DNA of 64,000 bases from JAHBNG01 sp039028975 (GTDB lineage: Bacteria > Chloroflexota > Anaerolineae > Caldilineales > Caldilineaceae). A model generated the notes under the pieces. It was not told the DNA's origin and ran no database searches. It saw only the letters and a list, made by a program, of their open reading frames with translations. Made by a program: the position numbers and the translations under genes. Positions 35,465-45,030 of the stretch are shown here, piece after piece. Position 1 is the stretch's first letter; every line of letters begins with the position of its first letter. The stretch spans positions 1 through 64,000 of the forward strand of contig JBCCHB010000038.1 of assembly GCA_039028975.1 (NCBI GenBank), given 5' to 3'.

Positions 35465-37591
35465 CTACGGTTTTGAAACGGAGCTGAGTACAGGGACAAT
35501 GGGTACTTGTGGCGCGATATGACCAATTGCCTGATTACCCTGTTTCTTGTTGGCAACATCATGACGATGTTGTAACAACGGCCACATGGAGTTCGCAATA
35601 CCAGCCAATAGTCCAAGTTGGGGCAAAATGTAGGCGGTAGCTAACCCAAAATGGAGGAATAAAGCGCCCCCCATCGTCACAATGCTCGAACCAAGAACAA
35701 GTGCGAATGTTCTCTTGATATTGGTGTCAAGCTGTTTGCTTATGTCAAATAAATAGCATAGATGATTTAAGTTTTCATCCATCAAGATAACCTGAGCGGT
35801 GTCGATGGCTACTGTCGTAGCACCGCTCAGTGAAATTGAAACGGTTGCTTTCTTCAGCGCAATGGCGTCATTTATTCCATCCCCCACATAGCAAACCTTC
35901 TTGCCTTCGCGCTGAAGTCGCTCAATTAACTCGGCTTTACGTTCAGGCAGAGCTTCGGCAAAGTAGTGATCAATACCAATCTCTTGGGCAAGTTTTTTGG
36001 TTGGCGTTTCATGATCACCAGAGATAATATAGGTTTGTTGTATACCATGTTTTTTCAAAGCTTTCACAATCGTTTCAGCCCCCGTACGTAAGGTGGGGTG
36101 CAGTTCAATTGCGCCAACGACTTGGTCATTGATTGCGACAAACACAAGTGAATATCCCTGGTTGTGGCTGTTCGTCTGAGTCTGGAGCAAATTAGCGGGA
36201 ATTGCAAGCTTCTCCATTTCCATAAAGCGACCACTACCAACATAGATACATCGGCTATCTACTTCCACTTTTATTCCAAAGCCGACAGCGTATTCAGCTT
36301 CATCAATTTCGGGAATATTTATTGCTTTCCGATCCGCTTCCTTTAAAATCGCTTTAGCGATAGGATGGGTCTGTTTAATTTCGGCTGTAGCGGCATGAGA
36401 GAGCACCTCATCTTCGCTATAGCCATCACAGGTATATATAAATCCAACGTATGGCTCTTCCCGTGTTAATGTCCCCGTTTTATCAAAAACGACGGTGTCC
36501 ACTTGATTTAACAACTCAAACGTACGCCCATCCTTAACAAGAATCCCCTTTTTTGAAACCAGATTCAGAATATTCAGGATCGCCACAGATGAGACAATTG
36601 TCCCTTTGTACTTAAAATGGCCAGCAAGAATACCTATAGCCTGAGTAGAACCTAAAATAGGTAGACATAACCCGCTAAGAATCAGTGTCGGTGTAATTGT
36701 ACGGTTCGACATGGTTTCAACTTTCAGTTGCATATCTAATTTGATATCGGCAGTCTGGTTGTAAATATGCGCAATCTGTGCGGCAGTAGTTTCTTCACCG
36801 GTCTTTTCAACACGGACACAAATGCGGCCAGCCAACACAACGGTTAAGGCTAGAACTTGGTCCCCAATCTCCTTTTCGACTGGCTGGGATTCTCCGGTCA
36901 GGACGTGTTGATCAATTGAGGCGGCTCCCTCTGTAATGAAACCGTCAACTGGGACTACACCACCAGCATCCACAACAACAATATCACCACTCTTTAGGTT
37001 TTCGAACGGGATTTCTATCTCGAGTCCATCGGTAAGAACCCAAACAGAACGGGGTCGTTGCCGAAATACATCGATGAGGCTTTTTTTAGAATCCGATTTG
37101 ATTACTGTTAAGAGTTTGCGGTTGAAGGCGTAGTTTAGGATACCCCAGGCAGCAAAGAAGAAATTCCCCGTGGCAATCAACATCACTCGCGTGATGGTGC
37201 TTAGCATATCGACATCGACTTTACGTTCTTTCATCAATACATTAAGGCTATCTACGAACGCATATCGGCTAATGTATAGGACACCAAGCAAACTGCACCA
37301 ACTAAGGAGAGGATAGCCTAACGCACCCACGCCAGCAAGGCTCATGGAAACAACCGAAAGAGCTAAGATTTGGGTGGCCGTTTTGCCTGCATCATTATCT
37401 TCTTGTTCCTGGTTATGAGATGAGATCTGTTGTATTTGCTCGCGACGCACATTAGCTACTAGAGTTGTAATTGCCCACTTTGCCGACCGGGTTTCATATT
37501 TCTTCGGTATTAAATAGCTGATAAGAGGCCGTTGTTTTGAACATCTTTTTGTGATCATATCTACATACCCACGAACATTTTGAGTCAGCAT
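35465..37591 (-). CDS. P1B-like P-type ATPase lacking the CPx metal motif
   Basis: The 708-residue protein has an actuator with LTGESQPVEKE (about 232), phosphorylation motif DKTGTLT (about 370), HP motif in QTHPIAKAIL and hinge GDGINDA (about 571). That is the P1B order. The helix ahead of the P-domain reads AGHFKYKGTIVSSVAILNI where P1B pumps carry CPC, SPC or CPH, so the usual metal site is missing. The N-terminus lacks an HMA domain. Membrane protein; the ion is unknown. Together with the following membrane protein (38053-38631) it may form a two-gene set, transcribed from upstream. Confidence 0.88.
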   Translation of the reverse strand: MLTQNVRGYVDMITKRCSKQRPLISYLIPKKYETRSAKWAITTLVANVRREQIQQISSHNQEQEDNDAGKTATQILALSVVSMSLAGVGALGYPLLSWCSLLGVLYISRYAFVDSLNVLMKERKVDVDMLSTITRVMLIATGNFFFAAWGILNYAFNRKLLTVIKSDSKKSLIDVFRQRPRSVWVLTDGLEIEIPFENLKSGDIVVVDAGGVVPVDGFITEGAASIDQHVLTGESQPVEKEIGDQVLALTVVLAGRICVRVEKTGEETTAAQIAHIYNQTADIKLDMQLKVETMSNRTITPTLILSGLCLPILGSTQAIGILAGHFKYKGTIVSSVAILNILNLVSKKGILVKDGRTFELLNQVDTVVFDKTGTLTREEPYVGFIYTCDGYSEDEVLSHAATAEIKQTHPIAKAILKEADRKAINIPEIDEAEYAVGFGIKVEVDSRCIYVGSGRFMEMEKLAIPANLLQTQTNSHNQGYSLVFVAINDQVVGAIELHPTLRTGAETIVKALKKHGIQQTYIISGDHETPTKKLAQEIGIDHYFAEALPERKAELIERLQREGKKVCYVGDGINDAIALKKATVSISLSGATTVAIDTAQVILMDENLNHLCYLFDISKQLDTNIKRTFALVLGSSIVTMGGALFLHFGLATAYILPQLGLLAGIANSMWPLLQHRHDVANKKQGNQAIGHIAPQVPIVPVLSSVSKP

Positions 37592-38052
37592 GTCTTTACC
37601 TTAATTTTAGTAAGCCAGAATACGTACGAACGAAATATCAGTAGTTTTATAAGGATCAAGATGTACCATGGAGGATGAAGAAAAAGTCCTGCTAATCCAC
37701 CTAAATCCGTCTCCTATTTTCAGGGGCAGATTGCAATCGTTCAATGAGTAAATACGAGCGCGCGGCATTTGGCACGCTGTTGGCACCCCGCACTGCGAAT
37801 GACCGATTAGAGGGGCAACGGGCTACAGATCTTCTATACGCTCAAGTATAGCAGTCTAGCGTGGATCAAACGTGGATCAAACGTGGAGCGAATGTAGCAT
37901 TTACATCAAGGATCTTATCAGATTCCAAGGATCTACCATCACTAGCTTGCGATTTCTCAGCCTAAAATCGACGCTGGAAAGTATAAAATCCCAGGAATCC
38001 ATTAAGAGCGCACATCAAATTCTGGGCCTTTTTGGGTGATCTACATCGAGGC
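37592..38052. other. Non-coding region
   Basis: About 460 bases between two minus-strand membrane protein genes. It holds a short direct repeat, cgtggatcaaa at 37860-37870 and 37871-37881 with a third partial copy (37882-37892), which could be a regulator site array. No gene was recognised. Confidence 0.45.
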
Positions 38053-38631
38053 TCATGCTGCAGGCTGTGCTTGTTCAGTTGCTGGCATAGTTTTGACTAA
38101 CTCATCCAGCAAGCGAGTATGGTCAGTCCGCTCATGCCACAACAGAGTAAGTAAACCAAGCTCGACAAGTTTGCAGACAATTCCAATTGGGCTGAACCAA
38201 CTCGCGACATCTTTTACTATGTAGAAACCAGCAAATGTCACCACTGTATAAGCAATCAAAATATCTCGCGTATGGTTTCGATAAGCGTCGAGCGCAGGAA
38301 CAAAGTAGTGCGGAATCAGAAGTACTACGGATCCAATGCCATTCAATATCATAAGAGGGCGCGCTAATGCAATGTGGACTATGGCTGTGGTGGCAGTCAG
38401 TGTAACAATCGCTGTCGTTCTATCAAGATCTACACCGGCAATATGGTAATTTGTCGATAAGGAGATATCCCTATGGGACTCGTCTTCGCTCGCTGTTTCT
38501 ACATCTGAACCTGGCGTATTTTGTAGAACGGTGTACAATGGTTTCCGCTTAACACCTCGCGCTCTATCATACCATTGTAAGCCCACGTACACGGCGCCAC
38601 CACCTAACGTAATTGCTGCAAGAGATATCAT
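38053..38631 (-). CDS. Uncharacterised membrane protein near the P-type ATPase
   Basis: A 192-residue protein with an N-terminal membrane anchor (residues 1-18), a polar stretch, then three to four hydrophobic helices (about 72-112 and 123-150) and a polar tail. AAGGT precedes ATG 38631. I do not recognise the family. It may assist the P-type ATPase encoded 460 bp downstream on the same strand; similar small membrane proteins are often found beside CPx-less P1B-like pumps in actinobacteria and Chloroflexota (recalled, unverified). Confidence 0.65.
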   Translation of the reverse strand: MISLAAITLGGGAVYVGLQWYDRARGVKRKPLYTVLQNTPGSDVETASEDESHRDISLSTNYHIAGVDLDRTTAIVTLTATTAIVHIALARPLMILNGIGSVVLLIPHYFVPALDAYRNHTRDILIAYTVVTFAGFYIVKDVASWFSPIGIVCKLVELGLLTLLWHERTDHTRLLDELVKTMPATEQAQPAA

Positions 38632-38942
38632 ATATACCTTCCACTCGAACCTGCTTGGACTATATAGTCTTTTAGAAAGAGATTTTCATCAACAGATTGT
38701 AAGGATTGAGTCGCTCCTACCGAGCTGACGACTGATTAGCCGAAAGCTTTTGTAAATAAACTTCGTCGAGCTTATTATAAGAGTTGATGGTCTTATGGAA
38801 AAATTCGCACTTGAGAGAACAGGCTCTACCTAATTGGCCACGATCGCGTTCTTCATCATTCTAGCCGTTTTGGCCTCCTCTAAGATGGTGTTAAGATCCA
38901 CATCTCCCCACACATACAAAATCATCATAGGAGGAACATATT
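38632..38942. other. Divergent intergenic region
   Basis: About 310 bases between the minus-strand membrane protein gene and the plus-strand dehydrogenase; it should carry both promoters. An AGGAGG ribosome site closes it before 38943. No operator was recognised. Confidence 0.4.
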
Positions 38943-39995
38943 ATGCGATTCGCCGTTATACTACACGAAGACAGACACATGGCCCGAAACTACCACGGCG
39001 AAGGGCTGGATTTGCTGAATAAGCATGGCCAAGTTGATTTGGTCACTATGAAGAGAGGCCAGGAAGAGGCCGCGTTGGAGCCATATATCGAGTACCTTAA
39101 ACAAGCCGATGCGGGTGTGATCGGCTCCTGGTATCGACCGCCCATGCAGCCTGAACACTGGCAACAGGTCCAGCAACTTCAGGTCTTTTCAGGCTGCTTT
39201 GATAACCGCTTTGCGGGGTGGGTCGATTTTGACTTTCTGGACGAACACAACATTACCCTCATTGACACATCTCGCAGCATGACCCCATCTGTGGCCGAGT
39301 TTGCTCTGGCCATGACCTTGAACCTGATCCGCCATATCCCCGAGTCGCTCTACCTAGTGCGCGAAGGTGATTGGATGAAGCACTTCTGGGAGAATCCTGG
39401 GTTTGTCTATGGAGATCTGACCGGTCGGCGCGTGGGATTGGCGGGTCTAGGCAGCATTAACCGCCGTTATGCCGAACTGATCGTAGGCTTCAATTGCGAT
39501 ATCCGGGCTTATGATCCATTTCTCTCTGATGAGGTTTTGGCTCAATACGGTGCCAAGCGTGCAGAAACCCTGGTTGAGTTGGCTGAGCATTCCGAGGTCT
39601 TTGTGGTCGGTCTGCCACCGCTGCCAACAACACTGGAAATTATCAATCGTGAAGTGATTTCGGCTCTGCCCAAGGGTTCCCTATTTGTCTTGCCCACGCG
39701 CATGGCTGTAGTTGAGCAAGAACCCTTGTGGGAGCGAATCCAGGCCAACGAAATCGCTGCGGCCCTTGATGTCTTTGCGCCAGAGCCGCCGCCATCCGAC
39801 GCTTGGTTTCGTCGTCATCCCCACGTGCAGGCAACCTCCCACATCGCCGGCGGGACCGACTTTTGTCACCGGCGCTGCTTCACCGTCTCCTGTCGAGATG
39901 CCATCGCTGTTCTGAATGGGGGAACGTCTGAATTCCAATCCACCAAACGGGATTACCTGATTTACGAAGGATTGTTGGACTCTGAGTCTGCCTAA
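38943..39995 (+). CDS. D-isomer-specific 2-hydroxyacid dehydrogenase
   Basis: The 350-residue protein shows the NAD-binding motif VGLAGLGSINRRYAEL (about 164-179) and a C-terminal SHIAGGT with the catalytic His (about 296). The Arg and Glu of the triad are probably in LPTRMAVVEQ and AALDVFAPEP. AGGAGG precedes ATG. It overlaps the convergent transketolase gene by four bases. In this sugar-acid region it could interconvert a 2-keto acid and a 2-hydroxy acid; the substrate is not predictable. Confidence 0.88.
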   Translation: MRFAVILHEDRHMARNYHGEGLDLLNKHGQVDLVTMKRGQEEAALEPYIEYLKQADAGVIGSWYRPPMQPEHWQQVQQLQVFSGCFDNRFAGWVDFDFLDEHNITLIDTSRSMTPSVAEFALAMTLNLIRHIPESLYLVREGDWMKHFWENPGFVYGDLTGRRVGLAGLGSINRRYAELIVGFNCDIRAYDPFLSDEVLAQYGAKRAETLVELAEHSEVFVVGLPPLPTTLEIINREVISALPKGSLFVLPTRMAVVEQEPLWERIQANEIAAALDVFAPEPPPSDAWFRRHPHVQATSHIAGGTDFCHRRCFTVSCRDAIAVLNGGTSEFQSTKRDYLIYEGLLDSESA

Positions 39996-41008
39996 AGAGC
40001 TTCTAACTGGGCCTTACTCAGCGAGGTCGTCGCCTCTAGCCGCACCTCAGCCAAGTCGGCTTCGCTGATGTTAAACGATTCACCTAACATAGCCTCTACC
40101 TGCCGAACCAAGGCGATAGCATCCAACTTATACTCCTTCATGAGGTACTGCTTGCTTGCGCCGTGAGCGTAGGTGTCCTGTAGGCCCATGCGCACGAGAG
40201 GCTTGCCACCGATACCGTTGGTGGCCATCATCTCGGCTACGTTGGTCCCCAAACCACCCATGACGGTGTGATTTTCCATAGTGATGATGGCCTTCTTAGT
40301 CTGGGACAGAGCTTCCAGCACGGTTGGATCGTCAAAGGGTTTGTGGGTGGTGATGTGCATATGCTGGATGGAGACGCCTTTGGCTTGCAGCACTTGGGTG
40401 GCGCGCATGGCTTCCTCTGTGCAGATCCCCGATGATAGCAGCAGCAGATCATCGCCTTGAGTCAACACGCGAGCCTGATTGAGAGTCATCCGATCGTTGG
40501 CGTCAAAGAGCCGCGGCAGTTCACCCCTCAACATGCGCACATAGACGGGGCCATTGACCGCTTGGGCCACATCCAACACTGATTCCACGTCGGTGGCGTC
40601 GCCCACTTCCAGCAGCGTCATGTTGGGGACGCCACGCAGGGTGGAGATGTCGTCGATGGCTTGGTGGGTCACGCCGCCGGGGGTGGTGATTCCGGGCAAG
40701 AAGCCAAAGAGCCGCACCCGCAGGTTGGGATAAGCCACCGACATATGGAGCTGATCATAGGGGCGGCGGTACATAAAGACGCTAAAAGTGTGGACAAAGG
40801 GGGTAAAGCCTTCCCGCGCCAGACCACCCGCCCAGGAGATTAGGTTCTGCTCGGCCATGCCCAGCGAAAAGGTGCGCCCTGGGAATTCGTCCCGAAAGAG
40901 ATCGACTTCGGTAGAGCCTGTGAGGTCCGCGGTGAGAACCACTACCTCTGGTTTGTCTGCGGCCCAAGCCACAATGTTATTGGCGTGGACGCGGTTGATT
41001 AGTTCCAT
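39992..41008 (-). CDS. Transketolase, C-terminal subunit
   Basis: A 338-residue protein containing the pyrimidine-binding half and the C-terminal domain of transketolase. The catalytic Glu lies in SLGMAEQNLISWAGG (about 47-62). It starts inside the end of the N-terminal subunit gene (10-bp overlap). Split transketolases of this kind are common in archaea, Chloroflexota and in sugar-catabolic operons. The pair would move two-carbon units in pentose phosphate metabolism, a natural sink for D-xylulose 5-phosphate made by the pathway described downstream. Confidence 0.9.
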   Translation of the reverse strand: MELINRVHANNIVAWAADKPEVVVLTADLTGSTEVDLFRDEFPGRTFSLGMAEQNLISWAGGLAREGFTPFVHTFSVFMYRRPYDQLHMSVAYPNLRVRLFGFLPGITTPGGVTHQAIDDISTLRGVPNMTLLEVGDATDVESVLDVAQAVNGPVYVRMLRGELPRLFDANDRMTLNQARVLTQGDDLLLLSSGICTEEAMRATQVLQAKGVSIQHMHITTHKPFDDPTVLEALSQTKKAIITMENHTVMGGLGTNVAEMMATNGIGGKPLVRMGLQDTYAHGASKQYLMKEYKLDAIALVRQVEAMLGESFNISEADLAEVRLEATTSLSKAQLEAL

Positions 41009-41976
41009 CGGGCTGCCCCCCTTGTTTCATATTGCTGCTCCATCTCTTGTAGCACAACTTTGAATTGCTCCAACTCGTCGCTGCTATGGGGACGAACGTA
41101 GTGCAGCTTCGGCTTGCGTGCATCCAGCATTGGCATTCCCTTGGCTGGATCCGTATAGGCGAGTATGAAGAGGGGTTTGCCATCGTTAGCAGGTGCGGAT
41201 GCTGCCGCCAGCGCGGCCACATCATGCCCATCTACCGAAATTACGCGGGCACCAAATGCCTCCAGCCGGTCCTGGATCGGTTCGATATTCATAATGTCCT
41301 TAGTCCAGCCATCGCACTGCTGCCCATTGACATCAACATAGACCACGATATTGTCCAGTTTGTGATGGGCCAGCGCCTGGACCGCCTCCCACGTTTGACC
41401 TTCCTCCAACTCGCCGTCGGACATGAAGACAAAAACGCGACCAGTATGTCTCTTAAGCCGTCGCCCCATGGCGATGCCTCCGGCTTGGCTCACCGCTTGT
41501 CCAAAAGAGCCGGTCGTTAGCTCGAAACCAGGCGAATGTTCGGCCCCGATCATTTCGACAGTGCTGCCATTGGTGTTGAATTGATCCAGCCCCTCCTGCG
41601 CCATGCGCCCCGTCTCGACCAGCACAGCATAAATCGCCACAGCATAGTGAGCCGGCGAAATGAGCAGCCGATCGAGTTCTGCTTCTTGTGGCCCGTTGTA
41701 AGCTGCGCCTGTTACGTAGCCGATATTATCGGGGCCAGGGACGCCTGGGAAGGGCGGTGGAATCATAGGGGCTTGGCTTGATCCCAACTTCATGACATGG
41801 GTATAGAGAACGGCTAGCGTCTCTGCCGATGAGAGGGCTTGACTTAGGTAGCAGCCGTTGCGGTCGATGGTGAGGGCCAAAACTCGCTTGCGGATGCCGT
41901 GGGCGACGCGGCGGGCTTCGTCTTGCCACCCGTTGCTTCCATTGGCGGATGGCGTGGGTGAGGGGTTTTGGGTCAT
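40999..41976 (-). CDS. Transketolase, N-terminal subunit
   Basis: ATG 41976 (MTQNPSPTPS) is taken as start; a frame from 42018 adds 14 residues without better signal. The 325-residue protein carries the thiamine diphosphate motif MSDGELEEGQTWEAVQ (about 155-170) ending further on in the metal-binding YVDVNGQ segment. It is paired with the C-terminal subunit by translational overlap. The SorC regulator gene lies 85 bp past... upstream on the same strand and may control this pair. Confidence 0.9.
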   Translation of the reverse strand: MTQNPSPTPSANGSNGWQDEARRVAHGIRKRVLALTIDRNGCYLSQALSSAETLAVLYTHVMKLGSSQAPMIPPPFPGVPGPDNIGYVTGAAYNGPQEAELDRLLISPAHYAVAIYAVLVETGRMAQEGLDQFNTNGSTVEMIGAEHSPGFELTTGSFGQAVSQAGGIAMGRRLKRHTGRVFVFMSDGELEEGQTWEAVQALAHHKLDNIVVYVDVNGQQCDGWTKDIMNIEPIQDRLEAFGARVISVDGHDVAALAAASAPANDGKPLFILAYTDPAKGMPMLDARKPKLHYVRPHSSDELEQFKVVLQEMEQQYETRGAARWN

Positions 41977-42102
41977 GGGTTGGTTTTGTCCTTTCGGAAT
42001 CACGTATCGCCTAATCATTATATCAATATATCTCTATCAGGAGTTCTCCCTATCAGGGGTTCTCACTATCAGTGGTGGCCCTCCAGCAGAGAATTGCATC
42101 AG

Positions 42103-43047
42103 CTACTCTTCTACCAGACGCAGTAACTGATTCGCGCCATCATCATCTATCACGAGCGTGTTGATATAGTTCCCTCGAATGGCTCCAAGAATCGTGGCGG
42201 ATTTCATGGCCGAGGCACTAACACCAATGGACCACTCCGCCCGCTGAAGATACCCAAAGGGGATGGCCACAACGCGCCGGTTGTAGCGCTCAATCTCGTT
42301 GCCGTTGATATCAATCATCTTGGCTAGCAGATGGCCAACCGCGCCCTGCTCCAAATACTGCTCCCGCTCAAGCGCGGTCAAATAGCCGGTACGCTGGAGG
42401 CTGGATTTATCATCAGCCAGCGCACCAACGCTGAGTAGGCAGATATCTGCATGGGCCATCTGCTCCAACGTTTGGCGAATTTGGGGCTGCTGCATCAATT
42501 GGTCGCGCAGATCACTATTCTCTACCACCGCGGGTGCATGGACGTACCGATAGCGGCCATTGACCTTCTCGGCCATCCGTCTCGCCAAATCTGGGCCATC
42601 GATCTGCGGATTACCTTGGCCCAGACTGCCCAGCATCTGGATCACTTCCACGCCGCTGGTTGTCGTCTCGGACAATGCATCAACCATATGATAAAGGGTA
42701 CGCCCCCAGGAGATACCAATAGTGCAATCGTTATCCAGAATACTGAGCAATAGCTCTGCCGCGGCCTCGCCTACATTGCGCAAGGTCGTTTTGTACTCCG
42801 CGCTGCTGTCTACAACCACGGCATCGCGTAGATTAAAATGTTGACGAAGCCTTTCGGAGAGCTTCGGATGCTTTGCCACCGGACGGTTAATGGTAATCTC
42901 CACCACGCCATTCTCACGGGCATCGGCCAGCAGCCGCGAAACGCTTGTGCGTGAGGTACCTAAGATTTTGGCGACTTCTTGCTGGCTCAGGTTTCGTTCA
43001 TAGTAAAGTTCGGCAGCGCGGATAATTTGAGACGTTTTCATACTCAT
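42103..43047 (-). CDS. SorC/DeoR-type sugar-binding transcriptional regulator
   Basis: The 314-residue protein has an N-terminal helix-turn-helix (YYERNLSQQEVAKILGTSRT, about 15-34) and the C-terminal phosphosugar-binding domain with VGISWGRTLYHMVDAL-like start (about 108-122) and a GALADDKSSLQRTGYL block. Family members sense phosphorylated sugars. It is divergent from the PTE-family gene (43317) and lies upstream of the transketolase pair, so it may switch the whole supercluster. Two ATGs, at 43047 and 43041, are equally plausible. Confidence 0.88.
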   Translation of the reverse strand: MSMKTSQIIRAAELYYERNLSQQEVAKILGTSRTSVSRLLADARENGVVEITINRPVAKHPKLSERLRQHFNLRDAVVVDSSAEYKTTLRNVGEAAAELLLSILDNDCTIGISWGRTLYHMVDALSETTTSGVEVIQMLGSLGQGNPQIDGPDLARRMAEKVNGRYRYVHAPAVVENSDLRDQLMQQPQIRQTLEQMAHADICLLSVGALADDKSSLQRTGYLTALEREQYLEQGAVGHLLAKMIDINGNEIERYNRRVVAIPFGYLQRAEWSIGVSASAMKSATILGAIRGNYINTLVIDDDGANQLLRLVEE

Positions 43048-43316
43048 AAGATTGACTCATCCATATTCAGTGTAAAACAGCAGGGCAGGCTAAGTCAAAC
43101 AGCTTGGTCAATTGTTCGTAAGTATGGGCAATTGCCCAGAATGGATTTGACAATACAAAAAACGACTGCTACACTCTTTCTGAAGAACAATTTACCTCCC
43201 CTGCGGAATCTTGTTCGTTTCCCTTCCCCCATTCTCTATACCGCATCGGAATACTATCCCAATCCGCTGTAGTAACCAGGACCAAACGCATAATCTTAAC
43301 AACTAAGGATACTTCA

Positions 43317-44243
43317 ATGCCCAAGGTAAGAACGGTTCTTGGCGATATCGATGCCGCTGACCTCGGCTTTACCATGGCCCATGAGCATATTTTGACCAAT
43401 CCACAGGGGTCAGGCTCCAAGGCCGAACAAGGCCACCATCTGGACAGCATCCCAAAAGCCATCCAGATGCTCGACGAATTCAAGGCCATCGGCGGCGGCT
43501 GCATTGTCGAGACGACGCCCGAATCGTGGGGACGCAACACGCCCGGCATGGTCGAAGCCTCCCAAAAGAGTGGCGTTCACGTGATTGCTTGTACGGGCTA
43601 CATCTGCCAAGAGCATGGCATGGAACCGGAGGTCACCGATTGGTCGATTGACTATATTGCTGAGCGCATGATCAACGACGTGACCCAGGGCATGGACGGC
43701 ACTGACGTGAAGGCTGGATGGGTCAAGGCTGGCACGGCTTATTTGCATATTACGGCCAACGAAGAGAAGGTGCTACGGGCTGCGGCGCGGGCCGCGACCG
43801 AGACGGGTGTCTGCCTCCACACCCACACCACGAGCGGCACCATGGGCATCGAACAGACCGAAATTGTGGAGGATGAAGGCTTCGACATGGAGCGTATGAT
43901 CATCGCCCACGCGGATCGGCTGCCCGATCTCTGGTATCACCGCAAGATGTTGGAAAAGGGTGTCTATCTGATCTATGACGGCCCAGGCAAGGCAAAATAC
44001 TATCCCGACAGTATGCGCGTGGATCTGCTGCGGCAACTGGTGGAAGATGGCTATGCGGACAAGCTGATGCTCTCTAACGACATGGGGCGCAGAACTCACC
44101 ACACGGTTTACGGCTACGGTCCCGGCTTCAACTGGATCAAGCAGCGCTTTTTGCCCCGCTTGCTGGAGGAAGGCTTTAGCCAGAAGACGCTGGATAAGTT
44201 CATGATCGAGAATCCGGCGCGGATCTATGCGATGGTGAAGTAG
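43317..44243 (+). CDS. Phosphotriesterase-family hydrolase, probable sugar lactonase
   Basis: A 308-residue TIM-barrel metalloenzyme with the full binuclear site: HxH in AHEHIL (22, 24), a carboxylatable Lys in GWVKAGT (137), His in CLHTHTT (168/170), His in IAHADR (198) and Asp in LSNDMGRR (255). The SND/MGRR ending matches PTE-like lactonases rather than true phosphotriesterases. Its neighbours handle sugar acids, so it probably opens an aldonolactone. AAGGAT precedes the ATG, and the SorC gene is divergent. Confidence 0.87.
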   Translation: MPKVRTVLGDIDAADLGFTMAHEHILTNPQGSGSKAEQGHHLDSIPKAIQMLDEFKAIGGGCIVETTPESWGRNTPGMVEASQKSGVHVIACTGYICQEHGMEPEVTDWSIDYIAERMINDVTQGMDGTDVKAGWVKAGTAYLHITANEEKVLRAAARAATETGVCLHTHTTSGTMGIEQTEIVEDEGFDMERMIIAHADRLPDLWYHRKMLEKGVYLIYDGPGKAKYYPDSMRVDLLRQLVEDGYADKLMLSNDMGRRTHHTVYGYGPGFNWIKQRFLPRLLEEGFSQKTLDKFMIENPARIYAMVK

Positions 44244-44250
44244 CAGATCT

Positions 44251-45021
44251 GTGGAGATCAAATTTGTAGCGGTCGATCTGCCAGATATTACTGATAGGCT
44301 AATCGATCACTTGTCTGCTTTGCCTAGCCCCGTGGACAGCTTTTTTGAAGACCATGTCGAGGATTCGAATCAGTATTGGATTCACATCGATGGCGTCAAT
44401 GCGGGTCACGTATCGATTCATGGTGGCAATTTGGTCACGCAGTTTTGTCTGCACGATGCGTTCAAACGGTACGGGCAGTTGGTCTTTCAACATGTCAAAA
44501 AGATGGAAAGTGTGCGGCAAGCGTTTGTGCCGACCTGCGATGAATTTTTCCTCTCTCATGCATTGGATGAACAGCGCAGCTTTGCGTGCCAAGCGTACTT
44601 CTTCCAGCACACAAACGGCAGTGATTCAAGTTTCGACACGGCGGACCTCACTTTTCGCCAAGCGCAAGCGGACGACATCGATTTGATTCGCCAAGTATCG
44701 GGTGACTTTGTCGAACCCGTTGAAGAACACGTCCAGAATGGCGAATTGTTCATCACATCCAAAGGCGATGAGTGTGCTGGGCTCGGCGTGATGATTCACA
44801 ATAAGTTTTGTTTGGGCTATGCAGCCATCGGCATGTTTACCGTGGAATCATTTCGCAATACCGGCGTTGGGACGGCGACGATCCGATTCTTGATCCAAGA
44901 GTGCAAACGGCAGCAAACAAAACCAACTGCTGGTTGCTGGTACTATAATCATTTTTCGAAGAAGACGCTTGAGAAAGCGGGAATGTATTCTCAGGCTCGG
45001 TTGCTGAAGATTGGTTTTTAA
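44251..45021 (+). CDS. GNAT-family N-acetyltransferase
   Basis: The start is GTG at 44251, eight bases after the lactonase stop. The 256-residue protein has an N-terminal half with no clear family and a C-terminal GNAT fold (about 130-256): TFRQAQADDIDLI, FTVESFRNTGVGTATIRFLI (acetyl-CoA loop RxxGxG) and a WYYNHFSKKTLEKAGM ending. The target is unknown. It appears to ride on the same transcript as the lactonase and NUDIX genes. Confidence 0.8.
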   Translation: MEIKFVAVDLPDITDRLIDHLSALPSPVDSFFEDHVEDSNQYWIHIDGVNAGHVSIHGGNLVTQFCLHDAFKRYGQLVFQHVKKMESVRQAFVPTCDEFFLSHALDEQRSFACQAYFFQHTNGSDSSFDTADLTFRQAQADDIDLIRQVSGDFVEPVEEHVQNGELFITSKGDECAGLGVMIHNKFCLGYAAIGMFTVESFRNTGVGTATIRFLIQECKRQQTKPTAGCWYYNHFSKKTLEKAGMYSQARLLKIGF

Positions 45022-45030
45022 GGAATCAAA

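Noticed and set aside
13599..43279. Match aatccgctgtagta near 13599 and 43261
   Set aside because: Only about 17 of 19 bases match, with no common context; could be chance.
43317..44243. True organophosphate phosphotriesterase
   Set aside because: Sugar-acid context and the SNDMGRR ending favour a lactonase-type member.
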